Origin: Boswellia sacra
Taxonomy: Eukaryota > Streptophyta > Magnoliopsida > Sapindales > Burseraceae
Reading direction: 5' to 3'
Assembly: GCA_013180625.2 (NCBI GenBank)
Contig: SNVD02013719.1
Span: forward strand, 19,608-83,607
DNA: 64,000 nt
Made by a program: the position numbers and the translations under genes. Shown in pieces: positions 12,926 to 24,882 of this stretch (position 1 is the first letter of the stretch; every line of letters begins with the position of its first letter). The notes beneath the pieces were generated by a model, which was not told the DNA's origin, did not search any database, and saw only the letters and a list, made by a program, of their open reading frames with translations.

Positions 12926-13191
12926 TTCTCCCCCCTCAACAAAATTTCGTCCTCGAAATTTGATGCATATCTCAACTTCCTTAGTCTTGAGTCTTTGGCT
13001 TCTTTGCTTGACTATTGTCTACCTGATTACAAGTGTTAAAGTCTCTCCTCTTTAGGCAATCCTTAATTATGAGTCCCAATGTTCTAGGTTTCTAAGATCT
13101 AAAGAAAATTTATCATCTTTAATCTAAGTCACTACTTCTATTGACGTTTTATAGTCTACATAATCATATACCTAAGCTCTGATACCATAAC
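12926..13191 (-). other. Internal region 3 of the LTR array
   Basis: 266 bp. PPT complement TTCTCCCCCCTCAAC at 12926-12940; PBS complement GCTCTGATACCA at 13176-13187. No ORF. Confidence 0.75.
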
Positions 13192-15181
13192 TGTAACGCC
13201 CCAGAACCAAAATACAAATATGCAAGGAAATTACTAACAATAAACCTCTAAACAAAAACTTCAATAAGTCTTCTTATTGCATATTTCCAAAAACAAAATA
13301 AAGCCTCGACATCAACTATCAAGCCCAACCACTCTTCCGCTGCGCTACTCTGATAAAATGTTGGAGAGGAGGGGTGAGCCGTCAACTCGGTAAGTAAAAT
13401 CATACACAACCATTTAGTATCTTAAAATAATTATAAAAACATCATATAATTCATAGTTTAATACTTCATTTCCAAAAATCATATCTTAACAAAAACATAG
13501 TCATAAGCATTTGTAACATTTAATAGCAAAGAAATCATTCACAATCGTTAAAGATTAAAAAAAAATATTTATCGACTCATGTCACATAGTGTCACCCGTA
13601 ATCCCGGTGACCCGACCCAGAAATATGTCACCTGTATTCCCGGTGACCGGCCCAAAAATATGTCACCTGTAATCCTGGTGACCCGGCCCAAAAGTCATGT
13701 GCACACTAATACCACAGCTGGGTTTAGAATTTATAACAGTATTCAGATACTATGGACAATGAGTCAAAACATTAAAAAACCATTGTAAATAACACCATAC
13801 TCAAAGTACATATACTAATGACTTTTCGTAGATAACAATAAATTCTCAAAATATCAAGCTTCTAAAAAAAAAAATCAAGAAAAGGATTAATAAATATTCT
13901 GATTTTGTAAAAATAGTTTGTTAAAAGTTCCTTTCAATCAAACGGTTTTTAACATAAAAACGGTTTTTGAAAATTAATTTAAAAGATTTCCTAAAACACA
14001 AAGTCCATGATTTATATTTTAAAACAGAAAATAATTCATATAATATGACATAAAAATATTTTCTAACATATCAATATATTCATTAGGAACACCTTACACT
14101 TTAATCACAGTATATGTATGATGTTACTTATCTTGATCGATCCAAAAAGAGAAATATCCTAGCTCCTACTCATCCAATTGTTGTCCTAAGACATAACCAG
14201 AAAACATTTTGACAAAGTCATAAACTCAACACCTCATATGTTCTACAAAATTCCCTTAAAATTTCGTAAACAAACCATTCTGCCTAAGACTCATTCCCTA
14301 AACAGAGGTGATTCGGGAAATTTTAGAAATTTATGTCCTAATCCGATTAACCTAGGATTTTGCAGAGGCGAACTAGACACATAAAGTATTCAACTAAAAA
14401 TTTCATGAAGCAAGTTACATTCAGAAACTATTTTTAGATTATTTTTTTTCTTCCAGTAAATTCTATCCAGAATTTTTAGATTAAGACGTTTCAAATTCAA
14501 AATTTTATAAAAAATATTCTACAGGTTCAAAAACCCTAAACATTTACAGAAACATATATATCATCTTCAGAAATCAGCATATAAGATTTGAGAAATTTTT
14601 TATTCCTCTAGCATATTAAAAAAATATCCGAAATTCGTAATATCCAGGAACCATAGTATTTTCCAGGATTTCAATAGAAAGTTCAAAAATTCATAATGAA
14701 CTGAAATATTGATCTTTTTTTGCGAAATAAAATTATGAACCTTCCTATTTATGTCTAAAATGACATATAAAAAGACCAGACTAAAACTCGATTTTTAAAG
14801 CTCTTAATAAATTCAAAAATCTTAAACTATTCCTTAAATCTCTGCAAAAATCTTAGTATAAATCTAGGCAAAAATAATTTCTAGTAAATAGTCATTATAT
14901 CAAACTAAGAAGAATATGATCTTACCTTGAAATTCTCTGAGTTTCAAAGCCTCCACCTAACTTTTTTATTTAAAACCCTAATTATGATGTCATTATAATG
15001 TTTATATATACTAGATAAGGTGAAAGTATTTCAAAAGAGAGAAAACTCAACCACTATTAATCTCTTCCAATTTACGTCTAATTAAAACTCTTTTTTTTTT
15101 TTTACTATTATTATCACTATCCTTGACTAACTCCTATAATGACTTATATAGCCCTATCAAAAAAAAATTACAGTTGTTACA
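13192..15181 (-). repeat. LTR 4 of the tandem array
   Basis: 1990 bp, ending CAGTTGTTACA at 15181, where the interrupted Tat-type LTR resumes. The hairpin mini-repeats are near 13590-13700. Small private differences (for example GAGAGGAGGGG where the others read GAGACGAGGGG) show it is not a recent exact duplicate. Confidence 0.8.
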
Positions 15182-15894
15182 GGTTTCTTATTATGTTGTT
15201 GAATCTTCAACTCTCTAGGGATCTTCTCATCATTCTTACACGTCCTTGCAAAATTTAAAAATCTCTTGATGGTGTAAAATCCGTTCAAATTTTTACCGTG
15301 TTCGTTGTGTTCTTCAACAAATTGATTTCCAGTATCTAGAGGAATTCTTCCATGCGATTCCTATTGAAGATTCCATCGACTGATGTTACTCTTCTTTCCT
15401 TGTGAGTTGCTAAGCTATTACCATGGCCAGGGCTTGTCACCAGTTCGTTCGATGATTTTGGCGTTATCTTCGGATCGATCAAGAATCCCCACACAACCGC
15501 GGCCCCCCCCCCGGCCACCTTTTTCTTTTTCCTTCCTTTCTCTTTTTTCTTCTTATTCTTTTTTCTCTCTCCCTTTTCTTTTTTCTTTTTCTCTCCTTTT
15601 TCCTTTCTCCTTCTCTTTTTTCTTTCTTGTTTTCCGTCTTTTTCTTTTTTTTTTGCCTTTGTTTCTTCTTTTCGCTTTCCTCACTTGTGGAATGGCTAGT
15701 CGACTATTAGACAATCGCCCTGCTATTTGACAGTCAGTTAATAGCTGGCTGGTGGTTTGACTGCCTTGTGACTATTGAGGACCTTTACAATGTCTCTCCA
15801 CCTTTTTTCAGTTTCGTTTGTGCATAACTTTCACATTTTTCATCTGATTCGCTTCCAGTTTTCTCCCACATCTTCTTCTCGACTTACTTTCTCC
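15182..15894. repeat. End of Tat-type LTR copy 1, polypyrimidine tract and leader of the antisense PMD gene
   Basis: 15182-~15500 matches 31600-31877 of copy 2 and is taken as the LTR end; the exact boundary is not clear. About 15500-15690 is a C/T-only tract apart from a few G's, which is a very long purine tract on the element's own strand. 15690-15775 is a TAGCTGGCTGG-type repeat cluster. The frame at 15383-15730 translates the pyrimidine tract and is not a gene. Confidence 0.5.
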
Positions 15895-17264
15895 AATGGC
15901 AGACCATCAATCTACCTTGACTTCTAAAAGACCAAGAGGTGCCGGTTATCTACCCACTGAGATCGATCCAGTCTAGAAGTCAACATTGAATGGTCTTCTA
16001 AAAGACCAAGAGGTGCTGGTTATCTATGATGTGGCTTCCCACACGATTAGTCTGGTATGTATTCTTCTTCATTCTCTGATTTTCTATTTTCTTCAAATTT
16101 TCTAGGCACGTATTCATGTAGATACTTCAATTTATTGCTTTAGGAATACCACAAGAGAAAGATGTCTGGGTATTTTTTTGCAGCCCATAATTGGTTTGTA
16201 GAGATAAAGAATGAGACTGTTATGAGTAGGATTGCTGATATTGAATTCTACGAATTTATCACTTATCTTCCGCATACCCCTTGGTACACTCATCCTCGAG
16301 CATTAGCCTCTTTATGGGAGAGGTGGATGGACATGACCCACACTTTCCATCTTCCAAATAGTGAGATGACTCTTATACCTTTGGACGTTGCTGCCTTGAC
16401 CAGCCTTCCATATGGTGAGGAGGCCATTGCTATTGATGCATGTATTGTAGACTCGAGGGATCAACAAAATTTGATTCGATAACTTTTAAGGTATGAGGTA
16501 ACAGCCAAGAGCAACATGGCCATTGGAGACGAAGATCCAACCTGTCTCCAATAGAGTTGGACCAGTATGCTCGTAGCCTCATTGTCTATATACTCGGTGC
16601 GACGCTCTTCACCCATGCATTTCCTTTGACTTTACTTCTTGCCCTCCAACATCTTGATTGAGTGAAGGATTTTGATTAGGGTTGTGCTGCTCTCAGCCAA
16701 CTGTATTTTGGTTTGGATAAAGCCTGTCAAAGCGTTGCTAGGATCGTTGGATTTGCTTCACTTCTTGAGGTGACTTCTTTCTTCTCTACACCTTCGTATT
16801 TTGTTCGTATGACTTCCATTTTTGATTCTATACTATCCATGATAGATGTGGGTGTATGAGTTAGGAATTCTACCATCTCTTCTTCCTATTTGTAAGGATT
16901 CTTCCTTCCCATAGATGAAGAAGTGGGCTACACGTTGTGCAAAGCTCAAGAGGTCTCATGAGCTAGACTTTTTTTGTGATTACATTCATAAGGTGACTTG
17001 GGACAAGGTAAAAAAAAAAATATAGTCAATATATATATTTTTTTTACAACAAAATCTTACCATGCTTCTCCACTCTTTCACATATTCACTCTTAGTGGTG
17101 GGGTCTTGAGGAGCTCTGATTCGCGGCTATAAGGGTTGCTTCCCCCTTTAACTTGTACCATATCCTCCTTCCTTGCGTGAACAACATGATGTGGTATTTG
17201 GGTGATCGCGTATGGGATAGGTACAAAGGCCCAACACATCGTATAATTCCTCCTTCGCCATAGG

Positions 17265-18330
17265 TGTTAGCCCTAAGGCTACATGATAATTTTGATGATA
17301 ACAATACACATTGATTAATTGAGATTTACTAACATGTTTATTTATGTGCAAGACTAAGATCATTGAAATAATTTTAAAATCAATAAGAGGCTTATTAAAA
17401 TGAAGTGTTGAAGCTAAGGAGAAGACTACATGTTAAAGGCACCAAAGTTTAAGAACAAGGATTGACTCAAGGAATGTGACACATGAGCAATGTTCAATCA
17501 ATTGGTCATATATATCTCTACAAATATCCAAATGATGTGATTCTTGAGCCTTTGGAAAGCTTACTCAATTTATAACATTTCATATGTTTTAATGAAATTC
17601 AAATTTCAAGTGCAAGGTTGTCCAAATCATCATGCAAGTTGAAAGACAAATGGAAGCAGCTGACATGAGCACCGAATACTCCTTTGGACATATCTTGAGC
17701 TAGAAAAATCAAAATGACTTGATTCTTGCGGCATTGAAAGATGACTTAATGAGGAACATTTCATATGTTTTGAAGAAATTCAAATTTCAAATGGAAGGCC
17801 GACATAATTGACATGCAATTCGGTGGACTGACACAGAGAAGAAAAATCAACTCACATGAGCACCGAATGGTGTTTTGGCCATATCTTAAGATAGAGATAT
17901 CCAATTGCTTTGATTCTCAATGTTTTGAAAAGCTTATTCAAATATGAAGATCTTTTATGTTTTGAAGAAAAAAAGTCTTGGTGAAGTTGTTCATCAAGCA
18001 AGTTGTAAAGTATTCTACAACTTAGTGGAAAGCCTAGCTTGTGGAGGAGCTAGGAGCCCGTGGACGTAGGCAAGGTTTGCCGAACCACGTAAATTGAGTT
18101 TGCACTCTCTCTATCCCCTATACTCTTTACATTTACTTGCACTTGAGATTATTTATTTTGCTATTCTATTGATTGCATCTTAGACAACTTCTATTTTCAT
18201 CTTCTTCACTTCTATTCTCAAAAGAAAAAGTGAAATAATTTTTATCTTTCAAGAAAAGTTTTATAAATTCGTTTTGATAAATAAAACCCAATTCACCCCC
18301 CCCTCTTGGGTTGTCATACCTGGGTCAACA
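17265..18330 (+). repeat. 5' LTR of the copia element
   Basis: Starts TGTTAGCCCTAAGGC and ends CCTGGGTCAACA. It contains three degenerate repeats of about 190 bp with ACTTGATTCTT...GGAAAG. Relative to the solo LTRs of the family (56679-58515, 44943-46680, 50760-52277) it lacks about 780 bp. The missing part includes a TATAAAAG box and most of a 64-bp tandem array. Confidence 0.93.
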
Positions 18331-18332
18331 AG

Positions 18333-18344
18333 TGGTATCAGAGC
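18333..18344 (+). other. Primer-binding site, initiator tRNA-Met
   Basis: TGGTATCAGAGC, two bases after the 5' LTR, is the standard primer-binding site of plant copia elements, complementary to the 3' end of initiator tRNA-Met. Confidence 0.9.
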
Positions 18345-18385
18345 AAGGTTGCTCATTTTTTTTAAATCTTAACCGATTTTGAGCT

Positions 18386-19760
18386 ATGGCAACTTTTAAT
18401 TCAACTTCATATGTTGAGGGACTTTCTATCTCTAGACCTCCATTTTTTAATGGAAGTGATTACTCTTATTGGAAAACTAGAATGAGTATTTTCTTGAAAT
18501 CTTTTGATTATGATTTATGGTCTATTGTTTTGGAAGGACCTTTTGTTCCTACCAAAATTGAAAACGGAGAAAGCATGCTTAAAGAACCTAAAGAGTTTAG
18601 TGAAGATGATAAAAAGAAATTGAGTTTGAATGCTAAAGCTATGAATGTGTTATATTGTGCTCTAGATAGAAATGAGTTTAATAGAATATCTACTTGTTCT
18701 ACGGCACAAGAAATATGGCACACACTTGAAGTAACTCATGAAGGAACTAGTCAAGTTAAAGAATCTAAAATTAGTATGCTAGTTCATAGTTATGAGCTTT
18801 TTAAGATGAAATCGGATGAATCAATTTCTGAAATGTTTACTAGATTTACGGATATTATTAATAGTTTGAAATCTCTTGGTAAATCTTATTCTAATGTTGA
18901 AATGGTGAGAAAGATTCTTAGGTGTCTACCAAAATCTTGGGAGCCAAAGGTGACGGCAATTCAAGAAGCAAAGGACCTCACCAAACTACCATTAGAAGAA
19001 CTTATGGGTTCTCTCATGACTCATGAAATCATCTTGAAGGAGAATGAAGAAGAAGATTGCGAAGTGGCAAACATGTGCTTCATGGCTTTAAGAGAAAATG
19101 AGATAAGTATTCTAAACCATGATCCTAAGCTTTCATATGATGAATTACTTGAAGCATTCCAAAATTTACATGTGCAAGTTGATAAACAAAATTCAAAAAT
19201 CAATGCTTTCAAAAAGAAGTCAAAAATCATGTTATCTCATAGAAGAGTTAGTGGAAATAAATGAAGCTTTAGATTTTGAAAGTTTGGAAAGTCAAATACA
19301 TTTTTTAAAAACTAAAAATGAGATTTTAAAACAAAAGGATTTTGATAAATTAGAGAAAGAAAATGTTATTTTGAAAAAGGAAAATAATGACTTAAGAAAT
19401 ATTGTTGATAGTTTTACAAAAAGCACAAAAAATTTGAATTCTATGTTACAAAACCAAAGGTGTGTTTTTGATAAAAGAGGTTTAGGATATAAAACTCATA
19501 AAAATCAAAAGTATTTTAAAAATTATTTTGCTCATGCATCTTCTAGGAATAATCCTAATCATTCATGTACTTATTGTGGAAGAAAAGGACACAAAGTGCA
19601 TTCTTGCTATATTAAGAGAAATCCTAATTTGAAACAAATATGGGTTCCAAAAAGTACCATAACTAACCCCCAAGGACCCAAGAACTTTTGGGTACCAAAA
19701 AGTCGCTCTTTTAATGTTGATTGTAGAAACAAAGGAGTGGCAAACACAAGTGGTACTTAG
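18386..19760 (+). pseudogene. gag: copia gag, frameshifted
   Basis: The main frame 18386-19264 starts MATFNSTSYVEG 56 bp after the LTR and has the UBN2-type Gag pattern (WKTRMSIFLKS, LYCALDRNEFNRISTC, KESKISMLVHSYELF). A frameshift near 19240 moves to the frame ending at 19760. That part holds a Lys/Glu-rich coiled-coil stretch and one CCHC zinc knuckle (CTYCGRKGHKVHSC at about 19566-19607), followed by paired WVPK motifs. Gag forms the particle that packages the RNA. The break makes it a pseudogene. Confidence 0.88.
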
Positions 19761-21215
19761 ATAGTAGATGCTCAAGGCATATGACCGGAGATGCCTCCAA
19801 GTTCTCAAGATTAATCATGAAGAAAGGAGGATATGTGACCTTCGGTGATAATGCCAAAGGAAGGGTAATCGGACATGGTGATATTGGTAACCCTTCTTCA
19901 CCTATTATTAAAGATGTTTTGCTTGTTCATGGTTTGAAACATGATTTTGATTAGCATTAGTCAATTGTGTGATAAGGGATATTTTGTTGCTTTTGAGCCT
20001 AATAGATGTGTGATTAAGGATGTTAGTAACAATAAGACATTATTTGTTGGTAATAGATGTGGTAATATTTATACAATTGATATTGATGTTAATTATCATG
20101 TAGAAAATTGTTTCATTGTTAATCATGATGCTTAGTTATGGCATAGAAGGTTAGGTCATGCTAGCATGGACACAATTTCAAAAATTTCTAAAAATGATTT
20201 AGTTGATGGTCTTCCAAAAATAAAATTTGAAAAGGATAAGATTTGTGATGCTTGTCAATTTGGAAAACAAGTGAGAACTTCTTTTAAACAAAAGAAATTT
20301 ATTTCAACAAATAAACCTCTACAATTACTTCATTTGGATTTATTTGGACCATCAAGAACTCAAAGCCTTGGTGGAAAGTATTATGTTTTTGTTATTGTGG
20401 ATGATTATTCAAGATTCACTTGGGTGTTATTCTTGAAAACTAAAAATGAGGCCATACAAGCTTTTTCAAAATTTACAAAAAGAGTCCAAAATCAAAAAGG
20501 GCATTCTATTGTATCCATTAGAAGTGATCATGGTGGTGAAGTAGACAATGTCGCGTTTGAAAATCTTTGTGATGAAAATGGTTTTGAACATAATTTTTCC
20601 GCACCTAGAACTCCACAACAAAATGGTGTTGTTGAGAGGAAAAATAGGACTATCCAAGAAATGGCTAGGACCATGTTACTTGAAAATAATTTGCCAAAAT
20701 ATTTTTGGGCCGAAGCCGTTAGTACCGCATGCTTTATAATCAATAGAGTCCATATTAGAGCTTTAATGAAGAAAACTCCTTATGAACTTTGGAAAGGAAG
20801 AAAACCCAACATTGGATTTTTTAAAGTTTTTGGACGTAAATGTTTTATTTTAAACACCAAGGATAACCTTGGAAAATTTGATGCAAAAGCCGATGTTGAA
20901 ATTTTTGTTGGCTACTCCAACCATAGTAAAGCATATAGAGTTTTTAACAAAAAGACTCTTACTATTGAAGAATCTATGCATATTGAATTTGATGAAACTA
21001 ATGTTATTTCTTCAAAGAATTTAGATGATGATGTTGTTGAGGTAGAAAGGCAAATCAAGGAATCAAGGCTTGATGAAAAGAGCCAAGATGAATTACAACT
21101 TCAACAAGAAAAGCTTGAGGAAGTAAATGATTCTTCCCAAGAATTACCAAAGGAATGGAGGTATGCAAAAGCTCACCCTAAGATCTCATTATTGGTGAAC
21201 CATCACAAGGTATGA
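19751..21215 (+). pseudogene. pol: copia protease and integrase, broken
   Basis: The protease begins in another frame at 19751 (WYLDSRCSRHMTGD). The catalytic DSG triad is changed to DSR. Frames switch again near 19940 into LISISQLCDKGYF. A TAG at 20133-20135 precedes LWHRRLGHA. The frame 20166-21215 covers the rest of the integrase. The HHCC zinc region ends with CDACQFGKQ, and the catalytic DDE residues are in LHLDLFGP, IRSDHGGE and NGVVERKNR. The integrase inserts element cDNA into the genome. The core integrase is intact, but the polyprotein has at least three frameshifts and a stop. Confidence 0.88.
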
Positions 21216-22792
21216 AAACTAGATCTTCTTTTAAGAACTTTTGTAATCATTTTGCTTTTGTCTCTCAATTTGAACCAAAATCTTTTAAAGAAAATGACGA
21301 AAGTTGGATTTTGGCTATGCAAGAAGAATTGAATCAATTTGAGAGAAATCAAGTTTGGGAATTAGTCCCTAGACCCAAAAATCATTCTATTATAGGCACT
21401 AAATGGATTTTTAGAAATAAAGTAGATGAAAATGGCACCATTATTAGAAACAAAGCTAGACTTGTTGCTCAAGGATACAATCAAGAAGAAGGTATTGATT
21501 ATGAGGAAACCTTTGCACCGGTTGCTAGATTAGAATCAATTAGAATGTTGTGTGCATTTGCATGTTATAAAAATTTTACATTATATCAAATGGATGTCAA
21601 AAGTGCATTTTTAAATGGTTACATTATGGAGGAAGTATATGTAGAGCAACCTCTTGGTTTTCAAAATCATGATTTTCCAAACCATGTTTTCAAACTCAAA
21701 AAGGCACTTTATGGCTTGAAACAAGCACCAAGAGCATGGTATGATAGATTGAGCAAATTTCTCATTGATAATGGTTTCGAAATGAAAAAAGTTGATACTA
21801 CTCTTTTTGTTAAAACAAAAAATGATGATTTATTAATTGTTCAAATCTATGTTGATGATATTATATTTGGTGCTACTAATGTCTCTATGTGTGAGGAATT
21901 TTCCAAGTGCATGCAACAAGAATTTGAAATGAGCTTAATGGGAGAATTAAATTTCTTCCTTGGACTTCAAATCAAGCAATCAATAGATGGGATCTTCATT
22001 AATCAAGCTAAATACACAAGAGATCTTCTCAAGAAGTTTGGCATGGATAATTCAAGGACATATAACACACCTATGGGTACATTAACCAAGCTTGACAAAG
22101 ATGAGAAAGGAAAAGATGTTGAGGTAACAAAATATCGAGGTATGATTGGCTCTCTTTTGTATTTAACTGCTAGTAGACCTGATATTATGTTTAGTGTGTG
22201 TATGTGTGCTAGATTTCAATCTTGTCCAAAGGAATCTCACCTTAAAGCTGTCAAAAGGATATTTAGATATCTTCTTGGAACCATAAATCTAGGTCTTTGG
22301 TATCCTAAGTGTGATAATTTTGATCTAATTAGTTATTCGGATGCGGACTTTGCTGGAAGTCTTCTTGATAGAAAGAGCACTAGTGGCTCTTGCCATTTTC
22401 TAGGACATGCATTAGTCTCATGGTTTAGTAGAAAACAAAATTCTGTTGCCTTATCAACCGCGGAAGCCGAGTATATTGCAGTAGGAAGTTGTTGTGCACA
22501 ATCTCTTTGGATGAAACAAATTTTAAAAGATTATGGTGTGGTATTTGATCATATTCCCATCAAATGTGACAATACAAGTGCCATCAACATTTCAAAAAAT
22601 CCAATACAACACTCTAGGACTAAGCATATAGAGATTAGACATCATTTTATTAGAGATCATGTGCAAAAAGGTAATATTTCTTTAGAATTTGTTCCCACCG
22701 ATAAACAATTAGCCGATATATTTACTAAACCCCTTAGTCAAGATAGATTTAGCATAATTAGAAGAGAATTAGGCATGTTGGATATGTCTTAA
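21212..22792 (+). CDS. pol: copia reverse transcriptase and RNase H, open frame
   Basis: A 526-residue frame carries RT and RNase H. RT motifs are GTKWIFRNK (about 62-70), [11 protein letters not shown] (81-91), [11 protein letters not shown] (126-136), the catalytic YVDD at 213-216, and FLGLQI. RNase H follows with [18 protein letters not shown] and a C-terminal [13 protein letters not shown]. It ends at TAA 22790-22792, about 215 bp before the PPT. It is joined to the integrase frame by a frameshift near 21200, so the ATG at 21212 is fortuitous. No envelope-like gene follows, since only about 230 bp separate it from the 3' LTR. Confidence 0.9.
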   Translation: MKTRSSFKNFCNHFAFVSQFEPKSFKENDESWILAMQEELNQFERNQVWELVPRPKNHSIIGTKWIFRNKVDENGTIIRNKARLVAQGYNQEEGIDYEETFAPVARLESIRMLCAFACYKNFTLYQMDVKSAFLNGYIMEEVYVEQPLGFQNHDFPNHVFKLKKALYGLKQAPRAWYDRLSKFLIDNGFEMKKVDTTLFVKTKNDDLLIVQIYVDDIIFGATNVSMCEEFSKCMQQEFEMSLMGELNFFLGLQIKQSIDGIFINQAKYTRDLLKKFGMDNSRTYNTPMGTLTKLDKDEKGKDVEVTKYRGMIGSLLYLTASRPDIMFSVCMCARFQSCPKESHLKAVKRIFRYLLGTINLGLWYPKCDNFDLISYSDADFAGSLLDRKSTSGSCHFLGHALVSWFSRKQNSVALSTAEAEYIAVGSCCAQSLWMKQILKDYGVVFDHIPIKCDNTSAINISKNPIQHSRTKHIEIRHHFIRDHVQKGNISLEFVPTDKQLADIFTKPLSQDRFSIIRRELGMLDMS

Positions 22793-23006
22793 TTTTGCTT
22801 TAATATGATAGCATATGTTAAGGGGGAGAATATATTTAGGGGGAGTAGTTAATTTGATTGCATTTTTTTTTGATGATAACAAAAGGGGGAGAAATAGTTG
22901 GATTGCTTATATTCATAACAAGTGCCATTCTTTTTGCTTATTGTTGATTTTATTTTCATTCTTGATTTTAGATTATATTTTAAAGCAATCAATGGTTTGT
23001 CATCAT

Positions 23007-23021
23007 CAAAAAGGGGGAGAT
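23007..23021 (+). other. Polypurine tract of the copia element
   Basis: CAAAAAGGGGGAGAT directly before the 3' LTR is the plus-strand primer. Further AAGGGGGAG copies at about 22820 and 22883 lie in the same 3' leader. Confidence 0.85.
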
Positions 23022-24084
23022 TGTTAGCCCTAAGGCTACATGATAATTTTGATGATAACAATACACATTGATTAATTGAGATTTACTAACATGTTTATTT
23101 ATGTGCAAGAGTAAGATCATTGAAATAATTTTAAAATCAAGAAGAGGCTTATTAAAATGAAGTGTTGAAGCTAAGGAGAAGACTACATGTTAAAGGCACC
23201 AAAGCTTAAGAACAAGGATTGACTCAAGGAATGTGACACATGAGCAATGTTCAATCAATTGGTCATATATATCTCTACAAATATCCAAATGATGTGATTC
23301 TTGAGCCTTTGGAAAGCTTACTCAATTTATAACATTTCATATGTTTTAATGAAATTCAAATTTCAAGTGCAAGGTTGTCCAAATCATCATGCAATTTGAA
23401 AGACAAATGGAAGCAGCTGACATGAGCACCGAATACTCCTTTGGACATATCTTGAGCTAGAAAAATCAAAATGACTTGATTCTTGTGGCATTGGAAAGAT
23501 GACTTAATGAAACATTTCATATGTTTTGAAAAATTCAAATTTCAAACAGAAGGCCGACATAATTGACATGCAATTCGGTGGACTGACACAAAGAAGAAAA
23601 ATCAACTCACATGAGCACCGAATGGTGTTTTGGCCATATCTTAAGATAGAGATATCCAATTGCTTTGATTCTTAATGTTTTGGAAAGCTTATTCAAATAT
23701 GAAGATCTTTTATGTTTTGAAGAAAAAAAGTCTTGGTGAAGTTGTTCATCAAGCAAGTTGTAAAGTATTCTACAACTTAGTGGAAAGCCTAGCTTGTGGA
23801 GGAGCTAGGAGCCTGTGGACGTAGGCAAGGTTTGCCGAACCACGTAAATTGAGTTTGCACTCTCTCAATCCCTATACTCTTTACATTTACTTGCACTTGA
23901 GATTATTTATTATTGCTATTCTATTGATTGCATCTTAGACAACTTCTATTTTCATCTTCTTCACTTCTATTCTCAAAAGAAAAAGTGAAATAATTTTTAT
24001 CTTTCAAGAAAAGTTTTATAAATTCGTTTTGATAAATAAAACCCAATTCACCCCCCCTCTTGGGTTGTCATACCTGGGTCAACA
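23022..24084 (+). repeat. 3' LTR of the copia element
   Basis: 1063 bp, matching the 5' LTR with about 20 differences, including a 3-bp loss after CTTAATGA. It shares the same large internal deletion with the 5' LTR, so that deletion predates the insertion. Confidence 0.93.
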
Positions 24085-24882
24085 ATAGGTTCTAATGATA
24101 GATTTCACTTATTTGTCTATGTAGCCAAAGTTGTTAGAGTACACGATTGAAATTCACTTGAACAAGATTGAATTCCCATTGATGATAACTTCCTATATTG
24201 ATTGGATTCAAGGCTCCTTATTACACACTAGACCTAGCCGATCTGCTGATGAGATTCCTCATCCCTTTGCTCTGTCCAGTGATGTCGGTAGCTCTTCCAC
24301 TCGTCATAGGAAGAGATCGAAAGTCTCTTCTTCAAGTACTGGCGTATCAACTTCTCTTTCCACCGCCACTCAACAGCCATCTCCACCTCTAGCTCTTTCA
24401 ACTACCCAACCTGTTCTAACCAATCATGTGATTGGTGACTTCCAGACTTATTGCAGTAACGTTGTCTATACATGGGATACCGGCGGACAGATTAATAGTC
24501 ATGTTCCTTTTGTTCCTCAAGACACCATTCTAGTAAGTCTTTTTATTATATGTTTCCTAAGTTTCCTATCATTCTCTAATCAATTATTAATCATAAAAAA
24601 TGCAATGCAATGTAGGTACCACGATCTTCATGAAGTGAGTTTTTCGTATACAAGCGTCTTCTCATAGATATGTTTAGTAGATCTCATATCAATATCAGGT
24701 AGAATACCCTCCTATACTTCACGTATGCATGATTTATATTGTAATAGTTTTATAGCTATATGATTTCTTTACTTGGTTAGACAAGTCGTTAAGAAGTTGC
24801 TCATCTGGAGCATGAGGTTGAGCGTCTTCAGGCTCAGATTGCTGCTTTCTCCTTTAATATCGACAATGATGGCAATGAGTGA

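Larger units (their letters stand above)
6428..15181 (-). mobile_element. Tandem array of four LTRs and three short internal regions (LTR concatemer)
   Basis: Four near-identical LTRs of about 1.99 kb alternate with three internal regions of only 266-268 bp, all on the minus strand. The order is LTR 6428-8418, internal 8419-8686, LTR 8687-10670, internal 10671-10937, LTR 10938-12925, internal 12926-13191, LTR 13192-15181. Each internal has a tRNA-Met-type primer-binding site next to one LTR and a polypurine tract next to the other. Flanks are GGTCT (6423-6427) and GGTTT (15182-15186), an imperfect 5-bp TSD. Such concatemers arise when unequal recombination between LTRs adds units. No coding capacity is visible, so the element is non-autonomous with very long LTRs for its internal size. 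Confidence 0.8.
17265..24084 (+). mobile_element. Complete Ty1/copia element with ATAGG target duplication
   Basis: 6820 bp with LTRs at 17265-18330 and 23022-24084, PBS at 18333, PPT at 23007-23021, and the copia order gag-PR-INT-RT-RNase H. The 5-bp repeats ATAGG at 17260-17264 and 24085-24089 prove a single insertion event into the PMD gene. The two LTRs differ at roughly 20 sites by eye, about 2%, so it is older than the element at 38922-49857. All frames are broken, so it cannot move on its own. The lineage is not resolved (Sirevirus-like or Tork-like). Confidence 0.93.
15896..24882 (+). pseudogene. Plant mobile domain (PMD) gene, antisense to its element, split by a copia insertion
   Basis: The gene starts at ATG 15896 (MADHQS) and its best exon is the frame at 16162-16482. 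That exon has the PMD pattern LWERWMDMTHTFHLPNSEM followed by ALTSLPYGEE, matching the family's usual RWxPETHTFHLPxGEMT and LTGLPxxG. Later exons continue near 16550-16770, 16845-17000 and 17095-17264. The copia element then interrupts, and coding-like sequence resumes at 24090 and ends in an Asp-rich tail with TGA at 24880-24882. Probable introns begin GTATGT near 16055, GTGACT near 16770 and GTAAAA near 17008. Several stop codons break the frame. PMD proteins are nuclear proteins linked to transposon silencing, and the domain is also carried by plant transposons. The paralogue is at 32330-34454. Confidence 0.7.

Noticed and set aside
15383..15730. 115-codon plus-strand frame rich in Phe/Leu/Ser, looking like a membrane protein
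   Set aside because: It is the polypyrimidine tract translated; the homologous tract at 31878 gives a different frame.
18333..18344. tRNA-like matches (tRNA-Met and tRNA-Asp 3' ends)
   Set aside because: Only the primer-binding 12-18 bases are present, always next to an LTR; no cloverleaf tRNA gene was seen.
24131..24667. 178-codon plus-strand frame as an independent gene
   Set aside because: It is the downstream exon region of the PMD gene interrupted by the copia element; the same sequence in copy 2 follows the domain directly at 33720-34110.
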